Assembly (NCBI RefSeq): GCF_050433505.1
Contig: NZ_JBNPXC010000002.1
Coordinates: forward strand, 186,001 to 250,000
DNA length: 64,000 nt
From: Methanobacterium_D oryzae
GTDB lineage: Archaea > Methanobacteriota > Methanobacteria > Methanobacteriales > Methanobacteriaceae
Direction: 5' to 3'
Every line of letters begins with the position of its first letter. Within the stretch, counting starts at the first letter, position 1. The notes under the pieces are model-generated. The model saw nothing but the letters and a program-made list of their open reading frames with translations. It did not search any database and was not told the DNA's origin. The translations under genes and the position numbers were made by a program. This document shows positions 45,844-54,453 of the stretch, piece by piece.

Positions 45844-46269
45844 TTATTTTTTTACATTCTCAATATCTTCAACTAACAGCCAATCATCCATATTTCTATA
45901 ATTACTTTTATCTATTTTGAAAGGATCAAGTGATTCAACATTTTCTACATTAATAAGGACTATATATCTTTTTCCAGCCCAGCGCTTGAATTGTTGTTCA
46001 CTTAATTGTAGTTTATCTTGATTTTCACGAACTAAATTAGTTGAATCTTCTTTTGACATTTTTTCTGAGTTAAAAACATCGTTAACTTCTGCAGTTGCTT
46101 TAATTATGCCTTCACCATTATTGTTAATAAAATAAAGTTTATCCCCAGGATTAACTCGGCCATAAGGCATTTTTCTTCCTGCAGCGCCTCTTATAATCGT
46201 TTTTTTAGTTTTATCAAGGATTTTTTCCATTTCGTTTGATTTTGCATCTACATGGACAACATAATCCAT
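45844..46269 (-). CDS. PUA-superfamily (EVE/ASCH-like) protein
   Basis: A 141-residue protein whose pattern (VNPGDKLYFINNNGEGIIKATAEVNDVF, cited here as VNPGDKLYFINN and GIIKATAEVNDVF) and RYIVLINVENVE resemble EVE or ASCH domains that bind modified nucleotides or RNA. The assignment is by resemblance and tentative. GGTGA lies five bases before ATG 46269, which decides the start over an upstream in-frame GTG. A perfect palindrome lies 24 bases upstream. Confidence 0.55.
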   Translation of the reverse strand: MDYVVHVDAKSNEMEKILDKTKKTIIRGAAGRKMPYGRVNPGDKLYFINNNGEGIIKATAEVNDVFNSEKMSKEDSTNLVRENQDKLQLSEQQFKRWAGKRYIVLINVENVESLDPFKIDKSNYRNMDDWLLVEDIENVKK

Positions 46270-46292
46270 AGAATTCACCGTTTATTAAATTT

Positions 46293-46310
46293 TAATGTTA
46301 TTTAACATTA
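46293..46310. promoter_or_regulatory. 18-bp palindrome upstream of the PUA-like gene
   Basis: TAATGTTA (46293-46300), TT, TAACATTA (46303-46310). It sits 24 bp from the minus-strand start codon, where a repressor would block initiation. No regulator is adjacent. Confidence 0.4.
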
Positions 46311-46538
46311 TAATCATTTTTTATAATACTAAAAAACCGTTTAATTCCCTATTTTCAAATATGGGGGTATTATTAATAATGGATTTCGCTGTTTTAGGTA
46401 TTAAAACTCTTCTGAGAGATTCAATATTTTTTATAAACTTTAGTATTGGTTTAATTGTGTTATGTTTATATTATTAGGTTACTTTTTATTGAAACTCTAA
46501 CCAATAATAATAAAAATTTATAAATAAATAATAAAATT

Positions 46539-47099
46539 ATGTCATCCAAAAGAAAAATAGTATGGGCAATAACCGGATCGGGAGATAGGATAATAGAGAC
46601 TACTCGAATAATGAAGGAACTAAATGAAAAGTACGAAGCTGAGTTTGACATAAGAATCTACATTTCTAAAGCTGGAGATCAGGTTTTAAAATACTACGGT
46701 TTGTTTAAAGATTTAGAGATAGATTTTGACAAGACATGGGTAGAAGTTAATTCTAATAATCCATTTTTAGCGGGCCAAATACAATTAGGTCAATTTGAAT
46801 TTATGCTAATTGCTCCTACAACGTCAAACACTGTTGCAAAAATATCATTACGAATTGCAGATTCATTAATTCCAAATGCTGCCATTATGGGACAAAAAGT
46901 AGGTACTCCTATTTATGTAATGCCCTCTGATGTTGAAGAAGGTGTTGTTATTACAGAATTGCCTGATGGAAACGATCTTAAACTAACAATAAGAAAAGAA
47001 GATGTAGAACATGTTGAAAAACTTGCTAAAATGGGAATTAACATATTAAAAACTCCAGAAGACATTAAAAAAGTCTTTAAAAAACATGCAAAAAGCTGA
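46539..47099 (+). CDS. Archaeoflavoprotein (AfpA/DmrB-type)
   Basis: A flavoprotein-fold protein of 186 residues: WAITGSGDRIIETTRIM at the N-terminus, LIAPTTSNTVAKISLRIADSL as the central FMN-binding region (quoted as LIAPTTSNTVAK and ISLRIADSL), and an upstream IYISKAGDQVLKYYG. Homologues are the archaeoflavoprotein AfpA, which accepts electrons from ferredoxin, and the related dihydromethanopterin reductase DmrB. Its TGA stop forms the loop of the first hairpin of the array downstream. Confidence 0.8.
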   Translation: MSSKRKIVWAITGSGDRIIETTRIMKELNEKYEAEFDIRIYISKAGDQVLKYYGLFKDLEIDFDKTWVEVNSNNPFLAGQIQLGQFEFMLIAPTTSNTVAKISLRIADSLIPNAAIMGQKVGTPIYVMPSDVEEGVVITELPDGNDLKLTIRKEDVEHVEKLAKMGINILKTPEDIKKVFKKHAKS

Positions 47100-47366
47100 G
47101 CTTTTTGCAGCGTCAAAAACTTCGTTTTTGACAGCATGCGAATCATTAAAAAATCTCCGATTTTTTATGTCTGCAAAAACCCGTTTTTGCGGCCAAGGAA
47201 ATATAATTTCCTCCGGCAAAAAAAATGTATGGCATTTTTTCTAGCGTTGATTCGCTGCCACAAAGCTTCAAAAAATCAAAGATTTTTTGAGCAAGAAAAT
47301 GCTACGCATTTTCTTAAATTAAGCATGCGAAACTTTGTTTTGCTGCATTGAAATCGAAGATTTCAA
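47087..47366. repeat. Array of about ten dissimilar short hairpins, mostly with 3-nt loops
   Basis: Arms and loops in order: TGCAAAAAGC/GCTTTTTGCA (47087-47109, loop TGA); GTCAAAAAC/GTTTTTGAC (47112-47132, TTC); TAAAAAATC/GATTTTTTA (47147-47167, TCC); GCAAAAAC/GTTTTTGC (47173-47190, CC); GGAAAT/ATTTCC (47197-47211, ATA); AAAAAATG/CATTTTTT (47220-47240, inner T-G closing loop ATG); AGCG/CGCT (47243-47256); TCAAAAAATC/GATTTTTTGA (47268-47290, AAA); AAGAAAATGC/GCATTTTCTT (47293-47315, TAC); GCGAAAC/GTTTTGC (47327-47343, TTT); TTGAAATC/GATTTCAA (47348-47366, GAA). Left arms are A-rich, right arms T-rich, and loops differ. The sequence to 47543 holds nothing else recognised. Confidence 0.85.
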
Positions 47367-47543
47367 AAGCTTCGTACGGCACTCAGAGTTTCAATATATT
47401 ACAAAAATTTGAAAAATAAGCCTCAGTTCGCCCATCATTCATCACCAATCAGAGCTCATAGGGTTCATCATCGGCTTAAAAATAAATTTTAAATTATAGA
47501 ATAAATAATTTTTTTAAACTAATTTAGAAAAATAAAAATGGAG

Positions 47544-48773
47544 TTAACCGTACATTACGCCGGCTTCTCTTTTTATTTCTTCTTCTTTTTCAAGACCTAC
47601 AATCTTATCAATTGCATCCATGAAGTCATTCATAGTAACAGTAGACCTTTCTTCTCTTATTGCAAACATACCTGATTCAGTACATATTGCTTTAAGATCA
47701 GCACCAGAAGCACCTTCAGTTAAAGATGCAACAAGCCTTAAATCTACATCTTCTAAAGACATATTTTTGGTATGGATCTTTAAAATCTCCATTCTACCAT
47801 CTTCGTTTGGAATTGGGACTTCTATGAATCTGTCAAACCTTCCAGGACGTAAAAGTGCAGGATCTAATATGTCAGGTCTGTTGGTTGCTGCAACAATACC
47901 CACATCCCCTCTGGATTCGAATCCGTCCATTTCTGCAAGTAACTGCATAAGTGTCCTTTGAACTTCCCTGTCACCACTTGTAGAACTTTTAAGTCTCTTA
48001 GCTGCAATTGCATCAATTTCATCAATGAAGATTATACTTGGTGCTTTTTCTTTTGCAAGTTCAAACACGCCTCTAACTAATCTTGCACCTTCACCAATAT
48101 ATTTTTTAACAAATTCTGATGCAACAATTTTTATGAATGTTGCATTGGTTTCATTTGCAACTGCTTTTGCAAGTAGAGTCTTACCTGTCCCTGGAGGACC
48201 GTATAAAAGTACTCCTTTTGGTGGTTCAATTCCAATATCTACAAATAATTCTGGCTTTTTAAGTGGTAGCTCTACGGTTTCTTTAATTTCAACAACTTGC
48301 TCTTCAAGTCCACCTATTTGCTCATAACTTACATCTGGTTTTTCATCTACTTCCATACCAGTTATAAGAGGATCTTTTTCTGATGGCAATACATTTACTA
48401 TACTAAATGTTTGCTGATTTAGGGCAACCCTTGCACCGGGTTCAAGTGAGTCTGTATCTAATAAACGTGAATAGCCAATAACAAAATGAGGTCCGGTACT
48501 GCTTTTTACAACTAATTTTCCGTCTTCCAGGACTTCTGTTATGGTAGCTACTACTAGTGGAGGTGATCTGAATCTTTCAATCTCGCCTCTTAAGGATTTT
48601 ACTTCCCTATCTAATCTCATTTTTTCATTTTCTACTAAAACTTTGTCTTTTTCAAGTTTTCTAACTTTCCACATTAAATTTCGTTTTGTTTTAGTATTTT
48701 CTTCTTTCAGGAGTTTAATTTCCTTTTTAAGGTCCTCAGTTTTTTTCATTATATTTTTGGACATGTCTTCCAT
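47544..48773 (-). CDS. pan: Proteasome-activating nucleotidase PAN
   Basis: AAA+ unfoldase that feeds the archaeal 20S proteasome. A coiled coil (about 5-70) leads to an OB domain (about 75-130) and the ATPase with Walker A GPPGTGKT (192-199), Walker B IIFIDEIDA and the second-region SRH segment LLRPGRFDR. The C-terminus ends MYG, a hydrophobic-Tyr-X motif that docks into the proteasome. Length 409. GGAGTGAGCAAGGATC precedes ATG 48773. The hairpin array lies immediately beyond its 3' end. Confidence 0.96.
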   Translation of the reverse strand: MEDMSKNIMKKTEDLKKEIKLLKEENTKTKRNLMWKVRKLEKDKVLVENEKMRLDREVKSLRGEIERFRSPPLVVATITEVLEDGKLVVKSSTGPHFVIGYSRLLDTDSLEPGARVALNQQTFSIVNVLPSEKDPLITGMEVDEKPDVSYEQIGGLEEQVVEIKETVELPLKKPELFVDIGIEPPKGVLLYGPPGTGKTLLAKAVANETNATFIKIVASEFVKKYIGEGARLVRGVFELAKEKAPSIIFIDEIDAIAAKRLKSSTSGDREVQRTLMQLLAEMDGFESRGDVGIVAATNRPDILDPALLRPGRFDRFIEVPIPNEDGRMEILKIHTKNMSLEDVDLRLVASLTEGASGADLKAICTESGMFAIREERSTVTMNDFMDAIDKIVGLEKEEEIKREAGVMYG

Positions 48774-48924
48774 GATCCTTGCTCACTCCTCGTAGTTTTT
48801 TATTTTTATTAAATTGTAAAAATATATTTAAATAGTTTAGTGTTATTTTTGTTTTAATAATATTTAAATATTGAGTATACATTATATAATTAAAAAGGTA
48901 AAATTATTTTTTTCAGAAAAGTAG

Positions 48925-48936
48925 AATATATAAATA
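48925..48936 (+). promoter_or_regulatory. TATA box of aMBF1
   Basis: AATATATAAATA with purine-rich AGAAAAGTAG upstream fits an archaeal BRE-TATA. Transcription would begin near 48957, ten bases before the ATG. Confidence 0.5.
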
Positions 48937-48966
48937 GTTTTTTAACTTAAATACAAAGGGATCAGC

Positions 48967-49425
48967 ATGAGATGCGAGATATGTGGAAAGAAAATAATCG
49001 GAAAACCAATGAAGACAAAAATTGAAAGTTCTACTATGCTTACTTGTAATGAATGTGCAAAGTTCGGGAAAGTACAAAGAGAACCACCTAAACCAAGAAG
49101 ACAGAGACCAATAACTAGAAAACCTAGATTTCAAGAACCAACACAGGAAGTACTGGAAGATTACAATGTAATCATAAGAGAAGCCAGAGAGAAAAAAGGA
49201 TGGTCTCGCGAAGATTTAGCTGAAAAAGTATATGAAAAAGCATCTGTAATTAATAGGTTGGAATCTGGAAAAATGGTCCCCGATATTAAACTTGCAAGAA
49301 AATTAGAGAGAACTTTAAAGATAAAGCTCATTGAAAAGTTGGACGATACCAAACCCGAGGATTTAGGTCCTTCAGCAAGAAGAGGTACTACAATAGGGGA
49401 TATAGCCAGAATTAAAAGGAGTTAA
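48967..49425 (+). CDS. Multiprotein bridging factor aMBF1
   Basis: A 152-residue transcription factor with a zinc ribbon (C3, C6, C27, C30), a basic linker (EPPKPRRQRPITRKPRF) and a Cro/C1-type HTH (about 68-122: IIREAREKKGWSREDLAEKV, then ASVINRLESGKMVPD). Conserved C-terminal ARRGTTIGDIARIKRS. Archaeal MBF1 bridges general factors or associates with the ribosome. Divergent from pan. Confidence 0.92.
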   Translation: MRCEICGKKIIGKPMKTKIESSTMLTCNECAKFGKVQREPPKPRRQRPITRKPRFQEPTQEVLEDYNVIIREAREKKGWSREDLAEKVYEKASVINRLESGKMVPDIKLARKLERTLKIKLIEKLDDTKPEDLGPSARRGTTIGDIARIKRS

Positions 49426-49430
49426 ATTTC

Positions 49431-49459
49431 AAGTTGAATAATCCAACTTATTTATTTTT
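49431..49459 (+). terminator. Terminator of aMBF1
   Basis: AAGTTG (49431-49436) and CAACTT (49444-49449) flank a 7-nt loop and are followed by ATTTATTTTTT. Confidence 0.55.
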
Positions 49460-49462
49460 TAG

Positions 49463-49810
49463 TTATTTATGTGAATAATACCCTTTTAATGGGGGTAATC
49501 TATTATAAAGTTGCTTTATTTCTTCGAATTCGTTATATTCATCACTTATTACCACAACATGTGCGGGGGGATGTATTTTTTTAATATGCATTATACTTTT
49601 GGTTATATCCTCTAAAACTTTTACTAAAACTGCTATTTCACATTTGGATCTTAAATTTTGCTTAAGAATTCCTTTTGCTAGCCTATCTGCAACTTTAGGA
49701 TCAATTATTTTAGGTTTACCTGCTATTTTTAAATCAGCATGTCTTTCAATATCTGCAAGGGCATTTAAGAGTTTTCCTTGACTATCTGCACGTATTAAAA
49801 TTAAAGCCAT
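49463..49810 (-). CDS. DUF356 family protein
   Basis: Methanogen-conserved small protein of 115 residues from ATG 49810; GGTGAG is four bases upstream, favouring this start over an ATG 21 bases earlier. Sequence features include MALILIRADSQGKLLNALA and IHPPAHVVVISDEYNEF. Probably soluble alpha/beta. Function unknown. Confidence 0.85.
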   Translation of the reverse strand: MALILIRADSQGKLLNALADIERHADLKIAGKPKIIDPKVADRLAKGILKQNLRSKCEIAVLVKVLEDITKSIMHIKKIHPPAHVVVISDEYNEFEEIKQLYNRLPPLKGYYSHK

Positions 49811-50021
49811 TTTCTCACCAGTATGGGTCATTAAGCCCTTTTTGTTATAAAAATTATTAATTGGAGTTTACTTTTAGTACTTTATTGTATGTTGAAATAA
49901 GGTAATAAACTAATATTGAAATTCTTCTTATTTTCATTATTCCTAAATTTTTATTTTAATTAAGGTTTAAATTAAAGTCATTTCACAAGATTTAAGTTTT
50001 TAAAGATTAATTTTGTATTAA

Positions 50022-50045
50022 AAAATAAAGAAAGGCGTATGCCTT
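50022..50045 (-). terminator. Terminator after the exported protein gene (minus strand)
   Basis: Arms AAGGC and GCCTT (50032-50045) around GTAT, followed on the minus strand by CTTTATTTTTT. Confidence 0.55.
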
Positions 50046-50050
50046 ATTGT

Positions 50051-51295
50051 TTATTTTAAAAATGAAGTAATTAGGGTGCTTCTAAATAGAACTAGAAGTA
50101 CTAATATTATTCCTATAGCTGTCTGCATGTTTCCAATAATATCTAAAAGAGATGAACTTATTGGTAGGTTCCAGGCTGGGGCTGATCTTTGATTTGCCAG
50201 AGGTTTGAAATATACGCCTACTGCTCTTGAACTCTGCTTAACATTGATATCTTTTGGTTCTACGTAATTTACTCCTACAAGATAACCATTATCAATTCCA
50301 TTATTAATTGATTTTGCTATTGCAGTGCTATCATAACCATTTTTTTTAACAGATGCTTTTACTATTTCTTCGGTGGTTTCACGAATACCTGTTTCATCAG
50401 ATCCATAAACAGACACCTGTACAGTTTGCGCGGTAACAGTTATTGTATTTTTCAGCGCATCGTATGCATAATATGTTTTAAGAGATGTTCCATCAATGGG
50501 GCAGACATCATAATTGTCTGATGAAGGATAGCCTATGCTCCATCCACATGTTGGACAAGACTTACTGTATACACTGTTCATTTCATAACCAGTTGTGTTA
50601 AGTTCACTTGGAGTAAACATATCTCCAGTAGTTATTCCTGAAACGAGATTTACTCCTCCTCCACCATATTTTTCACCAGCATCATTTGATACTTCCTTAA
50701 ATGCTTCTGCAAGTATGGTGGTTGCAGGATAACCATCTCTTATCATTTTACCAATATTAACTGCAGTTTCTTGACGTACTTTAGTCGCTGTTCCATACAT
50801 GGGGTTACCATGAGTATTTCTTAAGTGAATTATGGCTCCTTTCTTTCCTGCAGGTAAAACAGCAAGACCTCCTGAGTATGGAGTTACTGTAATTGTTCCA
50901 TTATCCTCTACTATTACAACATAAGCATCAAAAGATCCACCTACTGCTGCGCCCTGTGTAGCAGTTCCAACCATGACCCTGATTCCAGAAAATGAGCTTG
51001 CAGCACTTGCAGCTTCTGATGGTGTTGCTCCTGATTTCAACCGCTTTGTAGTTTCTACAATTGCCCCCAGACGAGCAATAGAATCACCTTCACCACCAGA
51101 AAGAACTGCGAATTTGTTTTCTTTTGAAGATAAGAATGTTGACTGGAACATGTTTTGAGCAAATGACATACTTCCTGCTGCTGCTCCATTTGAATCATTT
51201 CCTGTTGGATCTGTGATAATTACCATGTTACAAGTTGCTGCTGCAGGTACAATAAGCAGCATAATGGTTAATATGAACAATAAAATTTTTTTCAC
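50051..51295 (-). CDS. Exported membrane-anchored protein with possible N-terminal Cys nucleophile
   Basis: From GTG 51295 (AAGGAG eight bases upstream; 414 residues) the protein begins with a signal peptide (1-21, VKKILLFILTIMLLIVPAAAT) ending immediately before C22 in CNMVIITDPTGNDSNGAA. A Cys at the new N-terminus followed by beta-strand residues and N-D-x-N-G resembles C69/C45-type Ntn hydrolases. A zinc-knuckle-like CPTCGW...CPIDG is near 260-285, and one C-terminal membrane helix ends the protein. Role unknown; it stands just downstream of the pseudomurein ligase genes. The Ntn idea is inference. Confidence 0.7.
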   Translation of the reverse strand: MKKILLFILTIMLLIVPAAATCNMVIITDPTGNDSNGAAAGSMSFAQNMFQSTFLSSKENKFAVLSGGEGDSIARLGAIVETTKRLKSGATPSEAASAASSFSGIRVMVGTATQGAAVGGSFDAYVVIVEDNGTITVTPYSGGLAVLPAGKKGAIIHLRNTHGNPMYGTATKVRQETAVNIGKMIRDGYPATTILAEAFKEVSNDAGEKYGGGGVNLVSGITTGDMFTPSELNTTGYEMNSVYSKSCPTCGWSIGYPSSDNYDVCPIDGTSLKTYYAYDALKNTITVTAQTVQVSVYGSDETGIRETTEEIVKASVKKNGYDSTAIAKSINNGIDNGYLVGVNYVEPKDINVKQSSRAVGVYFKPLANQRSAPAWNLPISSSLLDIIGNMQTAIGIILVLLVLFRSTLITSFLK

Positions 51296-51346
51296 GTGTT
51301 TGTCTCCTTGAAACCTTATTTGAAACATTTTCTATGTATTATACTC

Positions 51347-51799
51347 CTATACTTCTGTTGAAGAACTTGTTCCTGTTGTGGTTACTTTTACATTTGAAAA
51401 ATCTTCAATAACTGTTACTGTAACAATCCCCTGTTCTTTATCTACTTTAACATCTGCAGCCACTATTGGAGTTAATCTTGTACCTGGAATTGTAGTCATC
51501 GTCGCAAATTTCTTTGCATTATTAATGGCTTCATTTAAAGGTAATTCTCGTTTATTAGTAACTAATGTATCTCCATTAATGTAACTGCCCGGTCTTAAAC
51601 CAGATTGGTATATATTACTTCGAATAGAATCTGTTGGTACTATATCATTTCCTTTTATAATAACCCCTGCTATTGGTATTCCCTGATCTACTTCACTAGA
51701 ACTCGCATAAGACATATAAGTCATAACTCGTCCAGATATGATTAATATGAATGCCAGTATTAGAATGATTAAAGTATCTCTTCTTATTTTTATGAACAT
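51347..51799 (-). CDS. Membrane-anchored extracytoplasmic protein, POTRA-like fold possible
   Basis: An N-terminal membrane anchor (about 8-30) leads to a 115-residue outer domain starting IPIAGVIIKGNDIVPTDSI and ending in two beta-like strands (GIVTVTVIEDFSNVKVTTT). The GN-x-IVPTDSIRSNIYQSGLRPG stretch is reminiscent of POTRA repeats but the match is by eye. It lies between the exported protein and pMurE on the same strand. Confidence 0.65.
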   Translation of the reverse strand: MFIKIRRDTLIILILAFILIISGRVMTYMSYASSSEVDQGIPIAGVIIKGNDIVPTDSIRSNIYQSGLRPGSYINGDTLVTNKRELPLNEAINNAKKFATMTTIPGTRLTPIVAADVKVDKEQGIVTVTVIEDFSNVKVTTTGTSSSTEV

Positions 51800-51860
51800 T
51801 TCATCACCGAATGTGAATAATATGGAATTTTATGAATTATATAATTGAATTTTTATAATT

Positions 51861-53297
51861 TTAAATGTTGTTGTTTTTATTTGATGCTAAAATTTTCTTT
51901 AAAAGCTTATTTGCAGGATCCATGCCTTGTGCACCAATTAATAATATGGTATCTTTTTTATTTGATATACTAAGTACATTTTCTAATGCATCATATAATC
52001 TTTCATAAAAGATATATTTTATCCCTTTATTTTCTAATGCATTTATAAATACTTTTTTTTCGCTACCAGTTACAACATTTAAATTATCCACAACATCATT
52101 ACTACTTGTTATAATTAATTTATATGGAATGTTTTGGAGTCCTTCTGCAATAGCTTCAGCATTAACTTGATTAATGATATCTCCTCTTGATCCTCTAATG
52201 GCAGACACTACAAAAAAGTTTCCCCCTCCAATTAATGCAGCATTTTCTATGGTCTTAGTTATTCCATCGGGATTATGGGCAAAATCATCTATTACACATG
52301 GATTATCATTAATAATTGTGAAACGCCTTTCTAATGGTTTATATGATGAAACTGCATTTTTGATGGTTTCATGATTAATATTTAATGATATTGTAACCCC
52401 AATTGCAGCCATGATATTTTGAATAAAATGCTTGCTTTTAAATGGAAGGTCCTCTTTTTTAATCAAAGTTTTTCCTTTATATGAAATTCCATTATCATTA
52501 ATGGCAATATCAGCATTTTTTCCGAAAAATAGAATATTTTGAGAGGATGTAAATTCTTTCATTTTTCTAACAAATGGATCATCAAAGTTTAATACAATAT
52601 GGCCATCTTCTTTAAGGGCTTTAACAGCACCTGAGGTCTCTTCAAATGTTTCTTCAATTGAATTAACAAGACCAATATGATCTAAAGCCACATTAGTTAT
52701 AACAACTACATCTGGATCAATTGCAGATGTCATGAAATATGCATGATCCCTCATGATATCATCGAGCCATCCCTGAACTTCAGATACTTCTAATACCATT
52801 GCTTCTATTTGTTCTTCAAATTCAGCAATTTGCTTTGCAACCATTGGATCTATAAGTGTATTAAATTCAGATTTAGAATCAGTATTTGTATAAGTGCTGT
52901 AACCTGCTTCTTTTAAAATATGGTAAATCATGTGTGCAGTTGTAGATTTTCCATTAGTTCCAGTTATAACAACACGGATAGATTCATTTGCAAATTTGTT
53001 AATGGCCCATTTAATTGCAAAAGCGTTGGCTAATTCTATCTTTTCTGTAATTATAATGGGTACTTCTAATTCTTTTCCTCTTGCTATTGATTTACCCTTT
53101 GGGTTTTGAGTTATTATACATGAAACACCTTTTTCCTTGGCAATATCTACTCCTGTTTCATTTATCCAGTGCCTTATTACTACATCTCCTTCATTAGCAG
53201 CATTTAAAAAATTAAAAATTCCATTAATGACTTTATCTTCCCCAATTAGTGTTCCGTCTATCTCATTTGCGATGTATGATCTGGTAAGTTCTTTCAT
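51861..53297 (-). CDS. Pseudomurein peptide ligase, pMurE type
   Basis: A Mur ligase-family enzyme of 478 residues: N-terminal nucleotide-sugar-binding-like domain (1-105), P-loop TGTNGKSTT (112-120), central motif NVALDHIG, ligase-domain ERRFTIINDNPCVIDDFAHNPDG (split as ERRFTIINDNP and CVIDDFAHNPDG). Homologues MTH734 and Mfer762 are structurally characterised pMurE pseudomurein ligases, and this protein resembles them. The next gene upstream is the MraY-like transferase, ten bases away. It adds an amino acid to the UDP-linked peptide. Confidence 0.88.
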   Translation of the reverse strand: MKELTRSYIANEIDGTLIGEDKVINGIFNFLNAANEGDVVIRHWINETGVDIAKEKGVSCIITQNPKGKSIARGKELEVPIIITEKIELANAFAIKWAINKFANESIRVVITGTNGKSTTAHMIYHILKEAGYSTYTNTDSKSEFNTLIDPMVAKQIAEFEEQIEAMVLEVSEVQGWLDDIMRDHAYFMTSAIDPDVVVITNVALDHIGLVNSIEETFEETSGAVKALKEDGHIVLNFDDPFVRKMKEFTSSQNILFFGKNADIAINDNGISYKGKTLIKKEDLPFKSKHFIQNIMAAIGVTISLNINHETIKNAVSSYKPLERRFTIINDNPCVIDDFAHNPDGITKTIENAALIGGGNFFVVSAIRGSRGDIINQVNAEAIAEGLQNIPYKLIITSSNDVVDNLNVVTGSEKKVFINALENKGIKYIFYERLYDALENVLSISNKKDTILLIGAQGMDPANKLLKKILASNKNNNI

Positions 53298-53307
53298 TTT
53301 TTCACGC

Positions 53308-54387
53308 TTAAATTATGAAGTAATGGTAGAAATAAAGTGCTAAAGCACATATTATGATGGTCACTCCCCAATAAAGAAGTACTATTTTCTTTTCTGACAG
53401 TCCTTTGTAGTGCAATGTATGGTGCAATGGTTCAACAGGTAATTTTATGATATTAGCACGATGCATTAAACTTACTACCACTGAAAGAATTGGAATAGCA
53501 AGGGCAACTAATGCAAAATAAATAATATCCTCTAAGAATGCTGCAGTAATATAACCAGTTCCCAATGCAAAAGAACCAGTATCTCCCATAAATATGGAAG
53601 CAGGGTATCTATTCAGTGCAAGAAAACCAAATGAAACTCCTGCAAGCGCTATAAATGGAATACTTCCTTCAATATTTCCAATGGATATTGAAAAAATTGC
53701 ACAAGCTGAAGATGCTATTGCAACAATACCTGCAGCAAGACCATCCATACCATCAATGAGATTTACAGCATTTATAGCTCCAATTATACCGAACATTATA
53801 ACGGGTATAACAAAAATACCAAGATCAAATCCGAGTACAGATGAACTGACTGCTCCTGAACCTATTAAAAATAATGAAATTAGAAATTGAGCGAATATTT
53901 TTTCACTTTCTTTTACTTCGCTTTTAATTGGAGTTTCACCGATTATTTCCACTTTTTTGTCCTCTAAATGTTTTAAAAGATCTTTTTTAGCTTTCGGTGT
54001 TGCAACTCGTGCTTCTTCACCCGGTTTTAGCATTAATCTACCCATTTCAATTGGAGTGGAAGAAATATTTCTTATTTTTTTCTGTATTTCTTTAGTCTTT
54101 AATCCAATCAAATCATCGAAAAGACCAATTAGACTAGCTGTCAACATTAATAGGGTCATTATGACTAAATGTTTGTTGGTAAAATAGATGCACGCAACAA
54201 GAAGAATTCCAAGCAAGATTCCAATTCCCCCCATAGTTGGAGTCCCTGCTTTATGACTATGTTCTGTTACAATTGGTTTATCAGTTATATTGGCATCTTT
54301 CAATATCTTTCTTACAAATATAGTGAAAAATATAGTAGATAAGAATGCAATAATGAATAGAATAATATCTGTTTGTGAAATACTCAA
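53308..54387 (-). CDS. MraY-like glycosyl-4 family phospho-sugar transferase
   Basis: A 359-residue enzyme with about nine membrane helices. HKAGTPTMGGIGI, NAVNLIDGMDGLAAG and FMGDTGSFALG are the MraY/WecA active-site motifs. In pseudomurein-forming methanogens it is expected to transfer the UDP-activated precursor to polyprenyl phosphate. A hydrophilic loop of about 50 residues (ISSTPIEMGRLMLKPGEEAR onward) interrupts the usual helix spacing. The start is TTG 54387 behind GGTGATAAG. Confidence 0.88.
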   Translation of the reverse strand: MSISQTDIILFIIAFLSTIFFTIFVRKILKDANITDKPIVTEHSHKAGTPTMGGIGILLGILLVACIYFTNKHLVIMTLLMLTASLIGLFDDLIGLKTKEIQKKIRNISSTPIEMGRLMLKPGEEARVATPKAKKDLLKHLEDKKVEIIGETPIKSEVKESEKIFAQFLISLFLIGSGAVSSSVLGFDLGIFVIPVIMFGIIGAINAVNLIDGMDGLAAGIVAIASSACAIFSISIGNIEGSIPFIALAGVSFGFLALNRYPASIFMGDTGSFALGTGYITAAFLEDIIYFALVALAIPILSVVVSLMHRANIIKLPVEPLHHTLHYKGLSEKKIVLLYWGVTIIICALALYFYHYFII

Positions 54388-54453
54388 CTTATCACCTTAT
54401 ATAAAAAATTTTATTTATTAGTTATAATCGATTTAATGTTTTTTTTAATTAAG

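Noticed and set aside
46295..46477. 60-codon hydrophobic open frame, with an internal ATG at 46379
   Set aside because: Low-complexity AT-rich sequence overlapping a palindrome; ribosome-binding spacing is poor and no family pattern is visible.
47136..47351. 71-codon plus-strand open frame inside the hairpin array
   Set aside because: Its codons are simply the hairpin arms read through (repeats of Lys/Phe/Asn); no ribosome binding site and no plausible protein pattern.
47087..47366. CRISPR array
   Set aside because: The hairpin units are not identical repeats and there are no regular spacers or cas genes.
51220..51295. Lipoprotein signal for the exported protein at 50051-51295
   Set aside because: Residue before the Cys is Thr, which does not fit a lipobox.
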